Shown piece by piece: positions 1 to 11,700 of a stretch of DNA of 64,000 nt. This DNA is from Enoplolaimus lenunculus. Its lineage: Eukaryota > Nematoda > Enoplea > Enoplida > Thoracostomopsidae. The stretch lies in the NCBI GenBank assembly GCA_030248215.1, contig JASANG010001668.1, positions 1 through 64,000 on the forward strand. The letters are read 5' to 3'. The position numbers and the translations under genes are program-made. The notes under the pieces are model-generated. The model was not told the DNA's origin. It searched no databases and saw nothing but the letters and a program-made list of their open reading frames with translations. Numbering within the stretch: position 1 is the stretch's first letter; each line of letters opens with the position of its first letter.

Positions 1-6
1 TCAGAC

Positions 7-2040
7 CTTAAGCATATAATCTACCGACAACAATTTTGCGCGTCCAAGCTTTGTAGGCGGCAATGGTGGTACTGAAAGTGGTTCACGATTCCAAATCAAA
101 GCTTCACCTGGCGCAATCTGGCCATGTGACACGAGACCAATTTTATCGGTACCTGCGAAAAAGCGGCTACCCGTACGCGCAAGACAAAGAATGTTCTAAA
201 AACAACAGATTAAAACAATAGGTTACAGCAGCAACGGACAATGCACAAATTTTTAGCAGTTTCGAAATAAGTGCAGCTTACATTAACGCGGTGGCCTGAC
301 TTAGAAATGAACCAGAAACAACAAACAAATAAACATAGTAATTTCATTCTCAACAGCAATAGCAGCTACAGCATAACAGGACTTCAGGATACGCGTCTGC
401 AAGCCAAAGGAAGCAATCTCACAAGTTCTAGCATTTTAAATCAATAACCAAACATCTTCAAACCTCTTATATAAACCATCGATTTTTAACACTGATTCAC
501 CTTGAAAGCTTATACGTAACTGCTCGGTGATTGAGTTATATAAGAAATACTGCTACTCTACTAACCTGCTGCAAATAAGCTTCAACTTTTTTGACTCTTG
601 TAGAACTATTGTTTAATACTTCGACATTAAGCGGAATCACTTCACCCGGCACGAACGCAGATCTGTCAATTTTGATTTGCACAATTAAACCACCTTTTAG
701 GCAACTGAGCAATCGTTCAGACAGCGTAAATCTTTGCTGCGTCCTTCCAAATCCTGGTGTCTGAAACACTTGCATACATTTACACTATGAAAAATTTACA
801 GCACTGAATCAATTAACTACCGACTTGACAATGTCATTTCCACATTCCAATATCTGAAAAGTACGAGATGATAGGTCATAATATCATGTATCTATTTTAA
901 GAACTTTCATGCTACCGATTACATCCTGGCTCTAAAAGTACGGTTATAATAAAAATTTAAACCAAACACATCTACATAACGTAAATTGCCAAATCAAACG
1001 AATTAAACGTACAAATGCAAGTGGTTCCTGATTTAAATCGACACAACTGACAACTGAAAACGCAGCTTTTGTAGTGTTATCAAATTTCCACGGACGGTGT
1101 ATGTACGCTTTGGCAGTATATCGAATATGACCATGTTTGCTCTCGAAAGAAGTCGGCAAATCGGCCGCCAATGGCAACGAAAACAAAAACTCATGTGTTC
1201 CTGGTTCAAGATTTGGACTGTCACTTGCACTGGCGCCGCCTCCAATACCAGTAGAATCTAAAGTTAAGTGCCAACAACATCACGTAGCAATTTTAAATTA
1301 AAAATAGCTTAATACAGCACTAAAATAGTTTTACGTAAATTATATTCATTTACTCTTTAAGTCGGCGATCCTTCTTCACACTGGATTTCAGGAAATTGCA
1401 TACAAGAACATTACTCAAAAACTTCCCAATAATATATAAAACAGTTGAAACAACGATTGAATAAACGCAAATATTTTACAAAACAAAGCCACATACGGGT
1501 TCCAAATATCACTCGGCTTTCGTCAAAATACTGTACGCGATCACTATGTGTTTTGCTGTATTTATTTGCGTCCGAAAATGACACCACAGACTCTCCTAGA
1601 AACCGAACTCGTATTCCTGAAAATAACAATACAAACTGACAACGAAATGTAAACGGTTGTATTTATTTATTTTAATATAAAAATGTCCGATAAGATTTAA
1701 ACACAAACGATGAGTTCAAATTTTAGAGAAAAACGCCTCGGTTGTTACTCTGGGTTTACAGCTTCGCTGTTATTTAAAACATTTTGATTTGAAATACTCT
1801 GCCACTGCTTAGTCCACCTTTAAAACAAACCATTACCAATTGCAGACTAATAGAAAATAAAACTGAAACAACTTCACTTTACACTTAGACAGCATGGCTG
1901 AAACAAAATTTCGTACCTCTAACCTTCATTGGTTCCGTAAGCTCAACTATCACTTTGCCTGTTACATTGTTTCCTGCATAAAACGTGTTTGATTGACTAT
2001 CGAACACAATTTCAAGCCGCTGAATTTGTTTTTTCACCAT
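7..2040 (-). CDS. Alpha-arrestin domain protein, partial inverted copy (exons 1-5)
   Basis: Second copy of the first five exons of the arrestin gene at 8771-22431, on the opposite strand. Exons, in transcript order: 1917-2040, 1497-1616, 1013-1257, 566-760, 7-195. Splice sites and reading frame are kept. In exon 3 two bases differ from the other copy. Exons 6 and 7, which encode the end of the C-terminal arrestin fold and the PPxY tail, are not in the window on this side, because the window begins six bases past exon 5. Whether this is a truncated duplicate, a second full gene running out of the window, or the other haplotype joined in the assembly cannot be decided from this sequence. Confidence 0.75.
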
Positions 2041-3065
2041 TGTTCAAGCTGACATTTTTATAATTATTAAAAATAGAGGCTAATAGATAATCTGAACAAG
2101 AGAAACAAACAAACACACACAGAAGGCAGTTTCATCTATGTGCTGCAAAACCATTTTTCAGCGACATCGAAACAAACAATGCAGGTGTAGCACGAGTGTA
2201 ACCACGCAGTAACAAAACAACGCGAGTCTTGGCTTCGTACATGTAAAATTCGTTGTCGCATTTCTTTGTAAATGGTGCTTGAAACATACCTACTACGTAT
2301 ATGGACCGCAACCGAAATGCTTATTTCCAACTTATCCGTCTAAACTAGTTGAAGTTACTCAAAAACGGAACAATTTGATGCAATTTAAGCAAATATTAAT
2401 AGCAATTATAATCACAACATATAAACAAACTTCACCATCGCTGATACTGGCATAGACAAACATGAATCATTACGTATACGAACCGTCCGTCGCCGTCCGG
2501 TATCATACGCGAATTACTCGCATACAATACGTACTGTGCTGCAGCGCACGGTTTCGAACGGCACGTTCGATGCCGCGCAAGCATAGCATCACCCTAAAAC
2601 TGGAGACTGGTGCAGCTAATTATATGTTAACCAAATACCATAAAGGTATAACTTAACTAAGATTAAATCATGGTAAATTCTCTTAATACTTTGCGGTTGC
2701 CTTGGTTTCAGCTCATTAGAATTTCTTTTAATCGTTATATACATTAGAAATATTAACAAGTTTATCCAGCTTCATATGAATATAACCATGCATAAGTTTA
2801 TCCATCTTAATTCTCTTGAATTAGGAACTATCCAGGCCAACAACCGAAGCCTATTCTATTACTATACAATTTGTCAGAGACGTTTTTTGCCAAACGATGT
2901 TGAACCTTTTCTATAATTAAGTTGTTTGCAATGCTCTATGATAGTTCCGCGCCAAGGAACAACATTCAGGTCTCATGTATATAAGACAAACCGCTTTAAT
3001 AAATTTAACACCTTTTCCCTGGCAAGATCTGGAAATACTACACTGTGTTTCAACTCATCCCGATC
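2041..3065. other. Upstream region of the inverted arrestin copy; no gene seen
   Basis: Mirror of 7746-8770. It holds the presumed 5' flank of the arrestin copy. A GC-rich stretch at about 2470-2600 is rich in CCGTCCG-type units, resembling the elements at 62096-62393. No convincing coding region is seen. The 64-residue open frames here are short and show no domain. Confidence 0.5.
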
Positions 3066-3200
3066 CTAAAACAACATAAACCACAGCCAGAACCCGTGTT
3101 TCAGCATTGCGAGGTAGCACTCATCACTGAAGGTATCGCCAAAGAAGAATGGTCCGATAAGTATCTGCCCGGACAGTGACCCCACAAGCATGTGTGGCAT
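3066..3200 (-). pseudogene. DDE transposase fragment (mirror copy)
   Basis: Inverted copy of 7611-7745; see that entry. It carries the same GPFFF motif context and belongs to the left arm. Confidence 0.5.
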
Positions 3201-3834
3201 TATTTTCAGCTAATAAACACAGCTGTGGCAATTCACGTTGCCGTTCAGCCTGAAAATGCTTTCAATCATTATCATCATCATCAGACCAAATAATCCGACC
3301 AGAGAGTTGCGAAACAGCATCAAGCCGCTGAATTCAGTTTTCACAAAACTGTAATTGGTGGTTGTAATCATCTTGGGTCAATAAGGGCACCAGTGCGGGA
3401 CAAAAAGTCGTTCGTCTCAAAGTGCAACCGGAATTATATAATACCGGAACCGGAAAGGTAAAAATGACGGAACCGAATCCGGAAAACAAAACATACGTAC
3501 TGTTATCGAAAAATGCATTTTAACGCTGTTTTTCGTTTAGGGTACAACCATCTTACTTGTTGTGAAACGTTGCATAAAATTCTGTATCCTTTATCTATTA
3601 AATTGCTTTCGATGAGTTAGCTTATCAAGAATTGATTGTAGTTTAGCTTTACAAAATCAAAAATCATCGCCAATTTGTTCATGCGACCTTTTTTAAAGTT
3701 GATGCCAGCCAACAGACACTCTAAATCAATATAATATTTGTAAATACAAATTATCTGTACAGTTATAAAATTTCTATTTCCGATTCCGATTACGATTGCG
3801 GTATAAATTTGCTATTCCGATTTCGAGTATATAA

Positions 3835-4330
3835 ATAAGCTAGGACACCTAACACAGAACCCTGAGGAATCCCTCTCAGCGCTGGTTTTTCGTTTAAAGA
3901 GTTTCATTCCCCCTAACAGTTTTGGTTCTTTCGTTCAGAAAACTAGATATCCAGCGCAAAACGTTCCGTAGCTTGGTATAGTAAACAGAATTGAATGTTT
4001 TTAGCAAGTCAGCTGGATAACAGCAAGTATTTTTTGGTGTAATCGTTTTCGCATATATAAATATGCGTTTAATCATTTGAGTAACAATACTTTAATTCTA
4101 AACCCGTACTGTGAACGACTTATTAAAGTGTTTTTATTAAGATATTGAAGTAGTTTAGCATCAGATAGCAGTTCGAAAGCATGCATGCACCATATACTAG
4201 TCAAACAAATGAACCTCTGTTGTTATAAATGGGAACCACACAGATTTTATTCCAAATCTCTGGAATTTCACTAAACGCAAGAGTGAGTGTAGTTCTAAAG
4301 TTTTGTAAGCGGCTTAAATTTATTTGATAT
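3835..4330 (-). pseudogene. LINE reverse transcriptase fragment (mirror copy)
   Basis: Inverted copy of the LINE fragment at 6480-6975. The frame is broken differently here by small indels, and the SGIPQGSVLG motif of the other copy is altered. This is a decayed non-LTR retrotransposon remnant. Confidence 0.6.
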
Positions 4331-4659
4331 ATTCCTAAGCGCAGCATAAACTTCATACTTTGGAAACTATAAGTCACATAATTTTAGTGATGTGGCGATA
4401 CCAAAATGATTGACGATGCTGGTCTTATTATCAAAATTTTCCGATGCCAAACCGATGTTTGTTCCGATTCCGATTTTAATATGCGATGCTTGAAGAACTA
4501 ATATGATACTACATCTCTACATTACACATATAAATACGAAAGTTTAGAAAAGGTATAAATATTTCTGAGAGTTGGTGTAAAGATGCTTCGTAAAATCAAT
4601 AAATTCTTTTAAGTCTGAGGTATATATACCGCTTATAGTTTTAAGAAATGGTATGGCTT

Positions 4660-4930
4660 CTCGTTGAATTTTTTAATTTTTAAAGTATTAAAATTTTGAT
4701 TAATATTTTTTATATTTTTTTTTTTTTTTTTTTATTTTTTTTTTTTTTTTTTCCCCTTCTCCTTTTTTTTTTTTCTCTTCTTTTTTTTTTTCCTCACATT
4801 TTCCCTATTTCATATTTTACTTCCTATACTTCATTTATATTCACATTTCTTTTACTTTAACATACACTTTTTCCACAACTCCCCCACACAAAAACCTCCA
4901 AAAACTACTCATAATTTTTTAAAATATAAC
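4660..4930. other. Pyrimidine-only low-complexity tract at the inner end of the left arm
   Basis: From about 4712 to 4797 the plus strand is almost purely T with a few C. It grades out through C/T-rich, purine-poor DNA to about 4900. On the minus strand it would be the A-rich 3' end of the LINE at 5060-6290, but its length and graded edges are unlike a normal poly-A tail. The adjoining arm sequence (4535-4655) loses C residues stepwise on the way in, so a failing consensus at a read or assembly fold-back is also possible. Confidence 0.6.
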
Positions 4931-5059
4931 TAATGTAAGCTATTCCATACATTTAAACGTGATTAAAACAATGATTATCGATTTTTTATAAACAATCACG
5001 AATTCTTGTTTTAACCTTGTAACTCAGAGATTCGAACCACATTTCCGTAGTCTATTAAT

Positions 5060-6290
5060 CATACATAACCTCCGCGAATTCACATTTTATTTTAAGAATT
5101 GACTCTGGACTTTTTCTATTGCACGAATATCCTACAAAATAAGCAGAGACCAAAGTTCAGAGCATTACTAAGCAGTGATCTAACATACTCAACAAACATT
5201 CGACACATAAAAATTAAATCCAAGGTCCAAACGCTCATGGAATAAGACCTATTCTACGTGACGCAATGAAACTATTTAGCATGTTCCGAAAAATTTAGCT
5301 TACTTCCCACCCAAACGCCAAGATCTTTATAACAATGTTCAACACTTATATTATCGGTCGCAAATGCATAAATTGGATCCTGCACAACATTCCATCCAAG
5401 TTTGAGCATTTCACATTTTCTACCATTTACTGCCAGTCGTTATACCGCGAGTGAAAAGAAGTTAGTCGCTCTAAATCCTGGCACTCGAACTTGACACCTA
5501 TTTTGCGAAACTACGTATTATTTCGTGTCGTCGGCTACATCTTGACACAAGTTTTGAGAACGTCACGGATGTCGTTTATATAAAGAAAAAGGTGTGGTCC
5601 TAATACAGATTCTTGTGGAACACCGCTTGTAACTGTCTTCCAAGTAGAAAATTTCGTGCCAATATAAACACGCTGCAAGCGATTACTTAGGAAACGTTTA
5701 AAATATCGCAATAACCTACCGGAAAACCATGTGCATGGCATTTTTGAAACAGCTTAAAATATACTACCAAGTCAAATGCTTTTCTTAAGTCAATAATGAC
5801 AACATCAGTAAAATTTCCTTGCTGTATACTATTCATCCAATCGTTTAGGCTTCCAAGCAAAGCGCTTAGTGTTGAACTCCTACGCAAAAATCCGTGCCTG
5901 TTCACACTTAGAGATTATTTTTAACAAGAAAATCCATTATATATACCTTCTCTTATACAGCTTTCTATTAACTTTACCAACTGTTGAAGTTAAGGGTGTA
6001 GGTCTGTTGTTTAATGGTGAATTTGCAGAGCCTGTGACTTTATAGAGCGGAACAATATTTGCACATGTCCAAACATTTGGTAAGGTACCGGTTTGAAAAC
6101 ATTGAACAAACAGCTTACTCAGAGGCGCAGCAAGTCCAGTTGCCATTTCTGTAAAACTATAAGCGGTATATATACCGTCAGGACTGTAAAAGAATTTATT
6201 GGATTTTACGAAGCATCTTTAGCACCAACTCTGCAGAAATATTTATACCGTTTTCGCAAACTGTTCGCATTTATGATGGTGTAATGTAGA
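5060..6290 (-). pseudogene. LINE (non-LTR) reverse transcriptase, broken, CR1/Jockey-like
   Basis: Minus-strand pieces read through the reverse transcriptase in order. A DGIY block comes first, then APLSKLF...W.CANIVPLYK near 6130-6040. IIDLRKAFD (catalytic motif A) lies near 5790. SGVPQESVLGP (motif B) lies near 5610 and ADDTK (motif C) near 5530. A LAVNGRKCEMLKLG / KDLGVWVGSKL block follows near 5430-5300, and a VEYVRSLL...RAIEKVQ tail comes near 5190-5100. Several frame changes and stops separate the pieces, so it is inactive. No endonuclease domain or ORF1 is visible. The first part (6145-6290) lies within the right arm and is duplicated at 4535-4655. Clade assignment is tentative. Confidence 0.8.
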
Positions 6291-6479
6291 GATGTAGTAT
6301 CATATTAGTTCTTCAAGCATCGCATATTAAAATCGGAATCGGAACAAACATCGGTTTGGCATCGGAAAATTTTGATAATAAGACCAGCATCGTCAATCAT
6401 TTTGGTATCGCCACATCACTAAAATTATGTGACCTATAGTTTCCAAAGTATGAAGTTTATGCTGCGCTTAGGAATATAT

Positions 6480-6975
6480 CAAATAAATTTAAGCCGCTTA
6501 CAAAACTTTAGAACTGCACTCACTCTTGCGTTTAGTGAAATTCCAGAGATTTGGAATAAAATCTGTGTGGTTCCCATTTATAACAACAGAGGTTCATTTG
6601 TTTGACTAGTATATGGTGCATGCATGCTTTCGAACTGCTATCTGATGCTAAACTACTTCAATATCTTAATAAAAACACTTTAATAAGTCGTTCACAGTAC
6701 GGGTTTAGAATTAAAGTATTGTTACTCAAATGATTAAACGCATATTTATATATGCGAAAACGATTACACCAAAAAATACGCTTGCTGTTATCCAGCTGGA
6801 TCTTGCTAAAAACATTCAATTCTGTTTACTATACCAAGCTACGGAACGTTTTGCGCTGGATATCTAGTTTTCTGAACGAAAGAACCAAAACTGTTAGGGG
6901 GAATGAAACTCTATTAAACGAAAAACCAGCGCTGAGTGGGATTCCTCAGGGTTCTGTGTTAGGTGTCCTAGCTTA
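6480..6975 (+). pseudogene. LINE reverse transcriptase fragment
   Basis: A second, plus-strand LINE piece running head-to-head with the spacer LINE. It reads an EIPEIWNKICVVPIYN-like block, then LISRSQYGFR, then a degraded motif A (LLKTFNSV), then SGIPQGSVLG (motif B), and stops abruptly at about 6975. Both edges abut short patches rich in ATCGGAATCGGAA (6325-6365 and 6985-7045). These look like ends of a non-autonomous DNA element. The two LINE copies belong to related but distinct lineages, judging by their differing motif wording. Confidence 0.7.
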
Positions 6976-7045
6976 TTTATATACTCGAAATCGGAATAGC
7001 AAATTTATACCGCAATCGTAATCGGAATCGGAAATAGAAATTTTA

Positions 7046-7610
7046 TAACTGTACAGATAATTTGTATTTACAAATATTATATTGATTTAGAGTGTCTGTT
7101 GGCTGGCATCAACTTTAAAAAAGGTCGCATGAACAAATTGGCGATGATTTTTGATTTTGTAAAGCTAAACTACAATCAATTCTTGATAAGCTAACTCATC
7201 GAAAGCAATTTAATAGATAAAGGATACAGAATTTTATGCAACGTTTCACAACAAGTAAGATGGTTGTACCCTAAACGAAAAACAGCGTTAAAATGCATTT
7301 TTCGATAACAGTACGTATGTTTTGTTTTCCGGATTCGGTTCCGTCATTTTTACCTTTCCGGTTCCGGTATTATATAATTCCGGTTGCACTTTGAGACGAA
7401 CGACTTTTTGTCCTGCACTGGTGCCCTTATTGACCCAAGATGATTACAACCACCAATTACAGTTTTGTGAAAACTGAATTCAGCGGCTTGATGCTGTTTC
7501 GCAACTCTCTGGTCGGATTGTTTGGTCTGATGATGATGATAATGATTGAAAGCATTTTCAGGCTGAACGGCAACGTGAATTGCCACAGCTGTGCTTATTA
7601 GCTGAAAATA
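7046..7610. other. Non-coding arm DNA with a CCGGAA-rich hAT-like patch
   Basis: About 7325-7390 carries CCGGTTCCGG-type repeats and a CCGGTTGCAC end. These resemble the CAGGGTGCAACCGGAA family at 23577, 29396 and 29736. The rest shows no gene. Confidence 0.4.
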
Positions 7611-7745
7611 ATGCCACACATGCTTGTGGGGTCACTGTCCGGGCAGATACTTATCGGACCATTCTTCTTTGGCGATACCTTCAGTGATGAGTGCTACCTC
7701 GCAATGCTGAAAGACGGGTTCTGGCTGTGGTTTATGTTGTTTTAG
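7611..7745 (+). pseudogene. DDE transposase fragment (Tc1/mariner-type)
   Basis: A 44-residue frame contains SGQILIGPFFFGDTFSDECY followed by LAMLKDG. This matches the stretch between the second and third catalytic acids that is typical of IS630/Tc1/mariner transposases (GxIxGPxFF...TV...YLxML). No catalytic residues or terminal repeats are found nearby, so it is a small relic. It has an inverted copy at 3066-3200. Confidence 0.5.
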
Positions 7746-8770
7746 GATCGGGATGAGTTGAAACACAGTGTAGTATTTTCAGATCTTGCCAGGGAAAAGG
7801 TGTTAAATTTATTAAAGCGGTTTGTCTTATATACATGAGACCTGAATGTTGTTCCTTGGCGCGGAACTATCATAGAGCATTGCAAACAACTTAATTATAG
7901 AAAAGGTTCAACATCGTTTGGCAAAAAACGTCTCTGACAAATTGTATAGTAATAGAATAGGCTTCGGTTGTTGGCCTGGATAGTTCCTAATTCAAGAGAA
8001 TTAAGATGGATAAACTTATGCATGGTTATATTCATATGAAGCTGGATAAACTTGTTAATATTTCTAATGTATATAACGATTAAAAGAAATTCTAATGAGC
8101 TGAAACCAAGGCAACCGCAAAGTATTAAGAGAATTTACCATGATTTAATCTTAGTTAAGTTATACCTTTATGGTATTTGGTTAACATATAATTAGCTGCA
8201 CCAGTCTCCAGTTTTAGGGTGATGCTATGCTTGCGCGGCATCGAACGTGCCGTTCGAAACCGTGCGCTGCAGCACAGTACGTATTGTATGCGAGTAATTC
8301 GCGTATGATACCGGACGGCGACGGACGGTTCGTATACGTAATGATTAATGTTTGTCTATGCCAGTATCAGCGATGGTGAAGTTTGTTTATATGTTGTGAT
8401 TATAATTGCTATTAATATTTGCTTAAATTGCATCAAATTGTTCCGTTTTTGAGTAACTTCAACTAGTTTAGACGGATAAGTTGGAAATAAGCATTTCGGT
8501 TGCGGTCCATATACGTAGTAGGTATGTTTCAAGCACCATTTACAAAGAAATGCGACAACGAATTTTACATGTACGAAGCCAAGACTCGCGTTGTTTTGTT
8601 ACTGCGTGGTTACACTCGTGCTACACCTGCATTGTTTGTTTCGATGTCGCTGAAAAATGGTTTTGCAGCACATAGATGAAACTGCCTTCTGTGTGTGTTT
8701 GTTTGTTTCTCTTGTTCAGATTATCTATTAGCCTCTATTTTTAATAATTATAAAAATGTCAGCTTGAACA
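7746..8770. promoter_or_regulatory. Presumed upstream region of the alpha-arrestin gene
   Basis: The kilobase before the arrestin start codon. It has a GC-rich block at about 8215-8340 with CCGGACGG / CGGACGG units, similar to the elements at 62 kb, so part of it may be a MITE. No TATA box or splice-leader site can be defended. A run of short open frames here shows no domain. Confidence 0.3.
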
Positions 8771-11700
8771 ATGGTGAAAAAACAAATTCAGCGGCTTGAA
8801 ATTGTGTTCGATAGTCAATCAAACACGTTTTATGCAGGAAACAATGTAACAGGCAAAGTGATAGTTGAGCTTACGGAACCAATGAAGGTTAGAGGTACGA
8901 AATTTTGTTTCAGCCATGCTGTCTAAGTGTAAAGTGAAGTTGTTTCAGTTTTATTTTCTATTAGTCTGCAATTGGTAATGGTTTGTTTTAAAGGTGGACT
9001 AAGCAGTGGCAGGGTATTTCAAATCAAAATGTTTTAAATAACAGCGAAGCTGTAAACCCAGAGTAACAACCGAGGCGTTTTTCTCTAAAATTTGAACTCA
9101 TCGTTTGTGTTTAAATCTTATCGGACATTTTTATATTAAAATAAATAAATACAACCGTTTACATTTCGTTGTCAGTTTGTATTGTTATTTTCAGGAATAC
9201 GAGTTCGGTTTCTAGGAGAGTCTGTGGTGTCATTTTCGGACGCAAATAAATACAGCAAAACACATAGTGATCGCGTACAGTATTTTGACGAAAGCCGAGT
9301 GATATTTGGAACCCGTATGTGGCTTTGTTTTGTAAAATATTTGCGTTCAACTGTTTTATATATTATTGGGAAGTTTTTGAGTAATGTTCTTGTATGCAAT
9401 TTCCTGAAATCCAGTGTGAAGAAGGATCGCCGACTTAAAGAGTAAATGAATATAATTTACGTAAAACTATTTTAGTGCTGTATTAAGCTATTTTTAATTT
9501 AAAATTGCTACGTGATGTTGTTGGCACTTAACTTTAGATTCTACTGGTATTGGAGGCGGCGCCAGTGCAAGTGACAGTCCAAATCTTGAACCAGGAACAC
9601 ATGAGTTTTTGTTTTCGTTGCCATTGGCAGCCGATTTGCCAACTTCTTTCGAGAGCAAACATGGTCATATTCGATATACTGCCAAAGCGTACATACACCG
9701 TCCGTGGAAATTTGATAACACTACAAAAGCTGCGTTTTCAGTTGTCAGTTGTGTCGATTTAAATCAGGAACCACTTGCATTTGTACGTTTAATTCGTTTG
9801 ATTTGGCAATTTACGTTATGTAGATGTGTTTGGTTTAAATTTTTATTATAACCGTACTTTTAGAGCCAGGATGTAATCGGTAGCATGAAAGTTCTTAAAA
9901 TAGATACATGATATTATGACCTATCATCTCGTACTTTTCAGATATTGGAATGTGGAAATGACATTGTCAAGTCGGTAGTTAATTGATTCAGTGCTGTAAA
10001 TTTTTCATAGTGTAAATGTATGCAAGTGTTTCAGACACCAGGATTTGGAAGGACGCAGCAAAGATTTACGCTGTCTGAACGATTGCTCAGTTGCCTAAAA
10101 GGTGGTTTAATTGTGCAAATCAAAATTGACAGATCTGCGTTCGTGCCGGGTGAAGTGATTCCGCTTAATGTCGAAGTATTAAACAATAGTTCTACAAGAG
10201 TCAAAAAAGTTGAAGCTTATTTGCAGCAGGTTAGTAGAGTAGCAGTATTTCTTATATAACTCAATCACCGAGCAGTTACGCATAAGCTTTCAAGGTGAAT
10301 CAGTGTTAAAAATCGATGGTTTATATAAGAGGTTTGAAGATGTTTGGTTATTGATTTAAAATGCTAGAACTTGTGAGATTGCTTCCTTTGGCTTGCAGAC
10401 GCGTATCCTGAAGTCCTGTTATGCTGTAGCTGCTATTGCTGTTGAGAATGAAATTACTATGTTTATTTGTTTGTTGTTTCTGGTTCATTTCTAAGTCAGG
10501 CCACCGCGTTAATGTAAGCTGCACTTGTTTCGAAACTGCTAAAAATTTGTGCATTGTCCGTTGCTGCTGTAACCTATTGTTTTAATCTGTTGTTTTTAGA
10601 ACATTCTTTGTCTTGCGCGTACGGGTAGCCGCTTTTTCGCAGGTACCGATAAAATTGGTCTCGTGTCACATGGCCAGATTGCGCCAGGTGAAGCTTTGAT
10701 TTGGAATCGTGAACCACTTTCAGTACCACCATTGCCGCCTACAAAGCTTGGACGCGCAAAATTGTTGTCGGTAGATTATATGCTTAAGGTCTGATGTCGC
10801 AAACTTGCATTTTTTTTATTTTTATTCAGGCATTTTCTATTGATTTAGCTCAAAAGAATCTTTGAAATGCAATGTTTCAAATTATTTATTCGAAAATGTG
10901 TTTCTGAAACTTACAGTTACGACGCTTGCAATCCGTACAGTTAATTTGCATTTTATTGTGGAATTCAATGTACATATATGAAAGTAGCGGAATGTTAATC
11001 ATATTCACAGATCGTCAGATATTTAGCAGCGGAACGTTAATTTATATTCATGGTTCGAATGTTTATTATATTTATGGCTCGTCAGCTGTTTAATCGCCAG
11101 TTGCACACGAATGGTTTTAACTGAATTATATTGAATTTGGCTGAATATTAACTTTACCTAGTTTGAGCAATTAATCAAGATTCTACGCGGTTATCTCTAC
11201 TTTTGTTCGCAAATTATTGACGATTATATTGGCATTATACCGAACGGTGTGACTTTATTTTGCGTGATCACTTTGCGTTTAATTAATGCGATCGAAAAAC
11301 AATGTTCGTTTAAACTGTTAGCTCTGTTACGAAAGCACACGACTGATTTTCGCTATGAAAATATCTACGTTTAAAATGAAGACATATCTGATTGATTTTT
11401 AAACAAAAAACCTTGACATAATTAGAGCCCTTGTATTTTGAAATTTCATCATAATTCTCCAAATTAAGGTTTTAACCCAATTGCATTCAGGGTTCAATTA
11501 AATTACACAATATACGACTAAATATTTTCTAATTAAATAAATCTGCTAAATTATTTGTACAACAGTATAAAATAATGTGTCGTCCACATCTTTAAAATGT
11601 TGTGGCAACATTCACAAATCTCGCACCCAAAACCGCAACGTTACATTTTGGTGACCACGATGGGACCCGCAATTTTCGGATAATTATTAGTGACAGAACT

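Larger units (their letters stand above)
1..4655. repeat. Left arm of a large inverted repeat
   Basis: Reads as the reverse complement of about 6145-10794. Base 1 pairs with 10794 (coordinate sum 10795). After a 16-bp length difference in intron 2 the sum becomes 10811. The arms are very similar but not identical. There are scattered substitutions (for example two inside exon 3 of the arrestin copy), the 16-bp indel near 1455, and more small indels at 3830-4100. Over the innermost 120 bases the left arm loses single C residues one after another and then turns into T-rich DNA. Arrestin exons 1-5 lie in the outer 2 kb and transposon fragments in the inner half. Confidence 0.95.
6145..10794. repeat. 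Right arm of the large inverted repeat
   Basis: Mirror of the left arm. It ends exactly at the insertion point of the LTR element (10794/10795). It contains, in order: the upstream part of the spacer LINE, a second LINE fragment on the plus strand, a CCGGAA-rich hAT-like patch, a DDE transposase fragment, an upstream region of about 1 kb, and exons 1-5 of the intact arrestin gene. The right arm is probably the authentic copy, because its exons continue into exons 6-7 beyond the transposon. Confidence 0.95.

Noticed and set aside
1033-1245. Additional open frames overlapping arrestin exons 3 and 4
   Set aside because: Shadow frames of the real exons, which are in another phase.
5015-5050. GGTTCGAATC on the minus strand, a tRNA B-box-like match
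   Set aside because: No matching A box or tRNA fold; it lies in the decayed 3' region of a LINE.
8481-8675. 64-codon open frame conserved in both arms of the inverted repeat
   Set aside because: Conservation only reflects the duplication; the frame has no domain and lies just upstream of the arrestin start.
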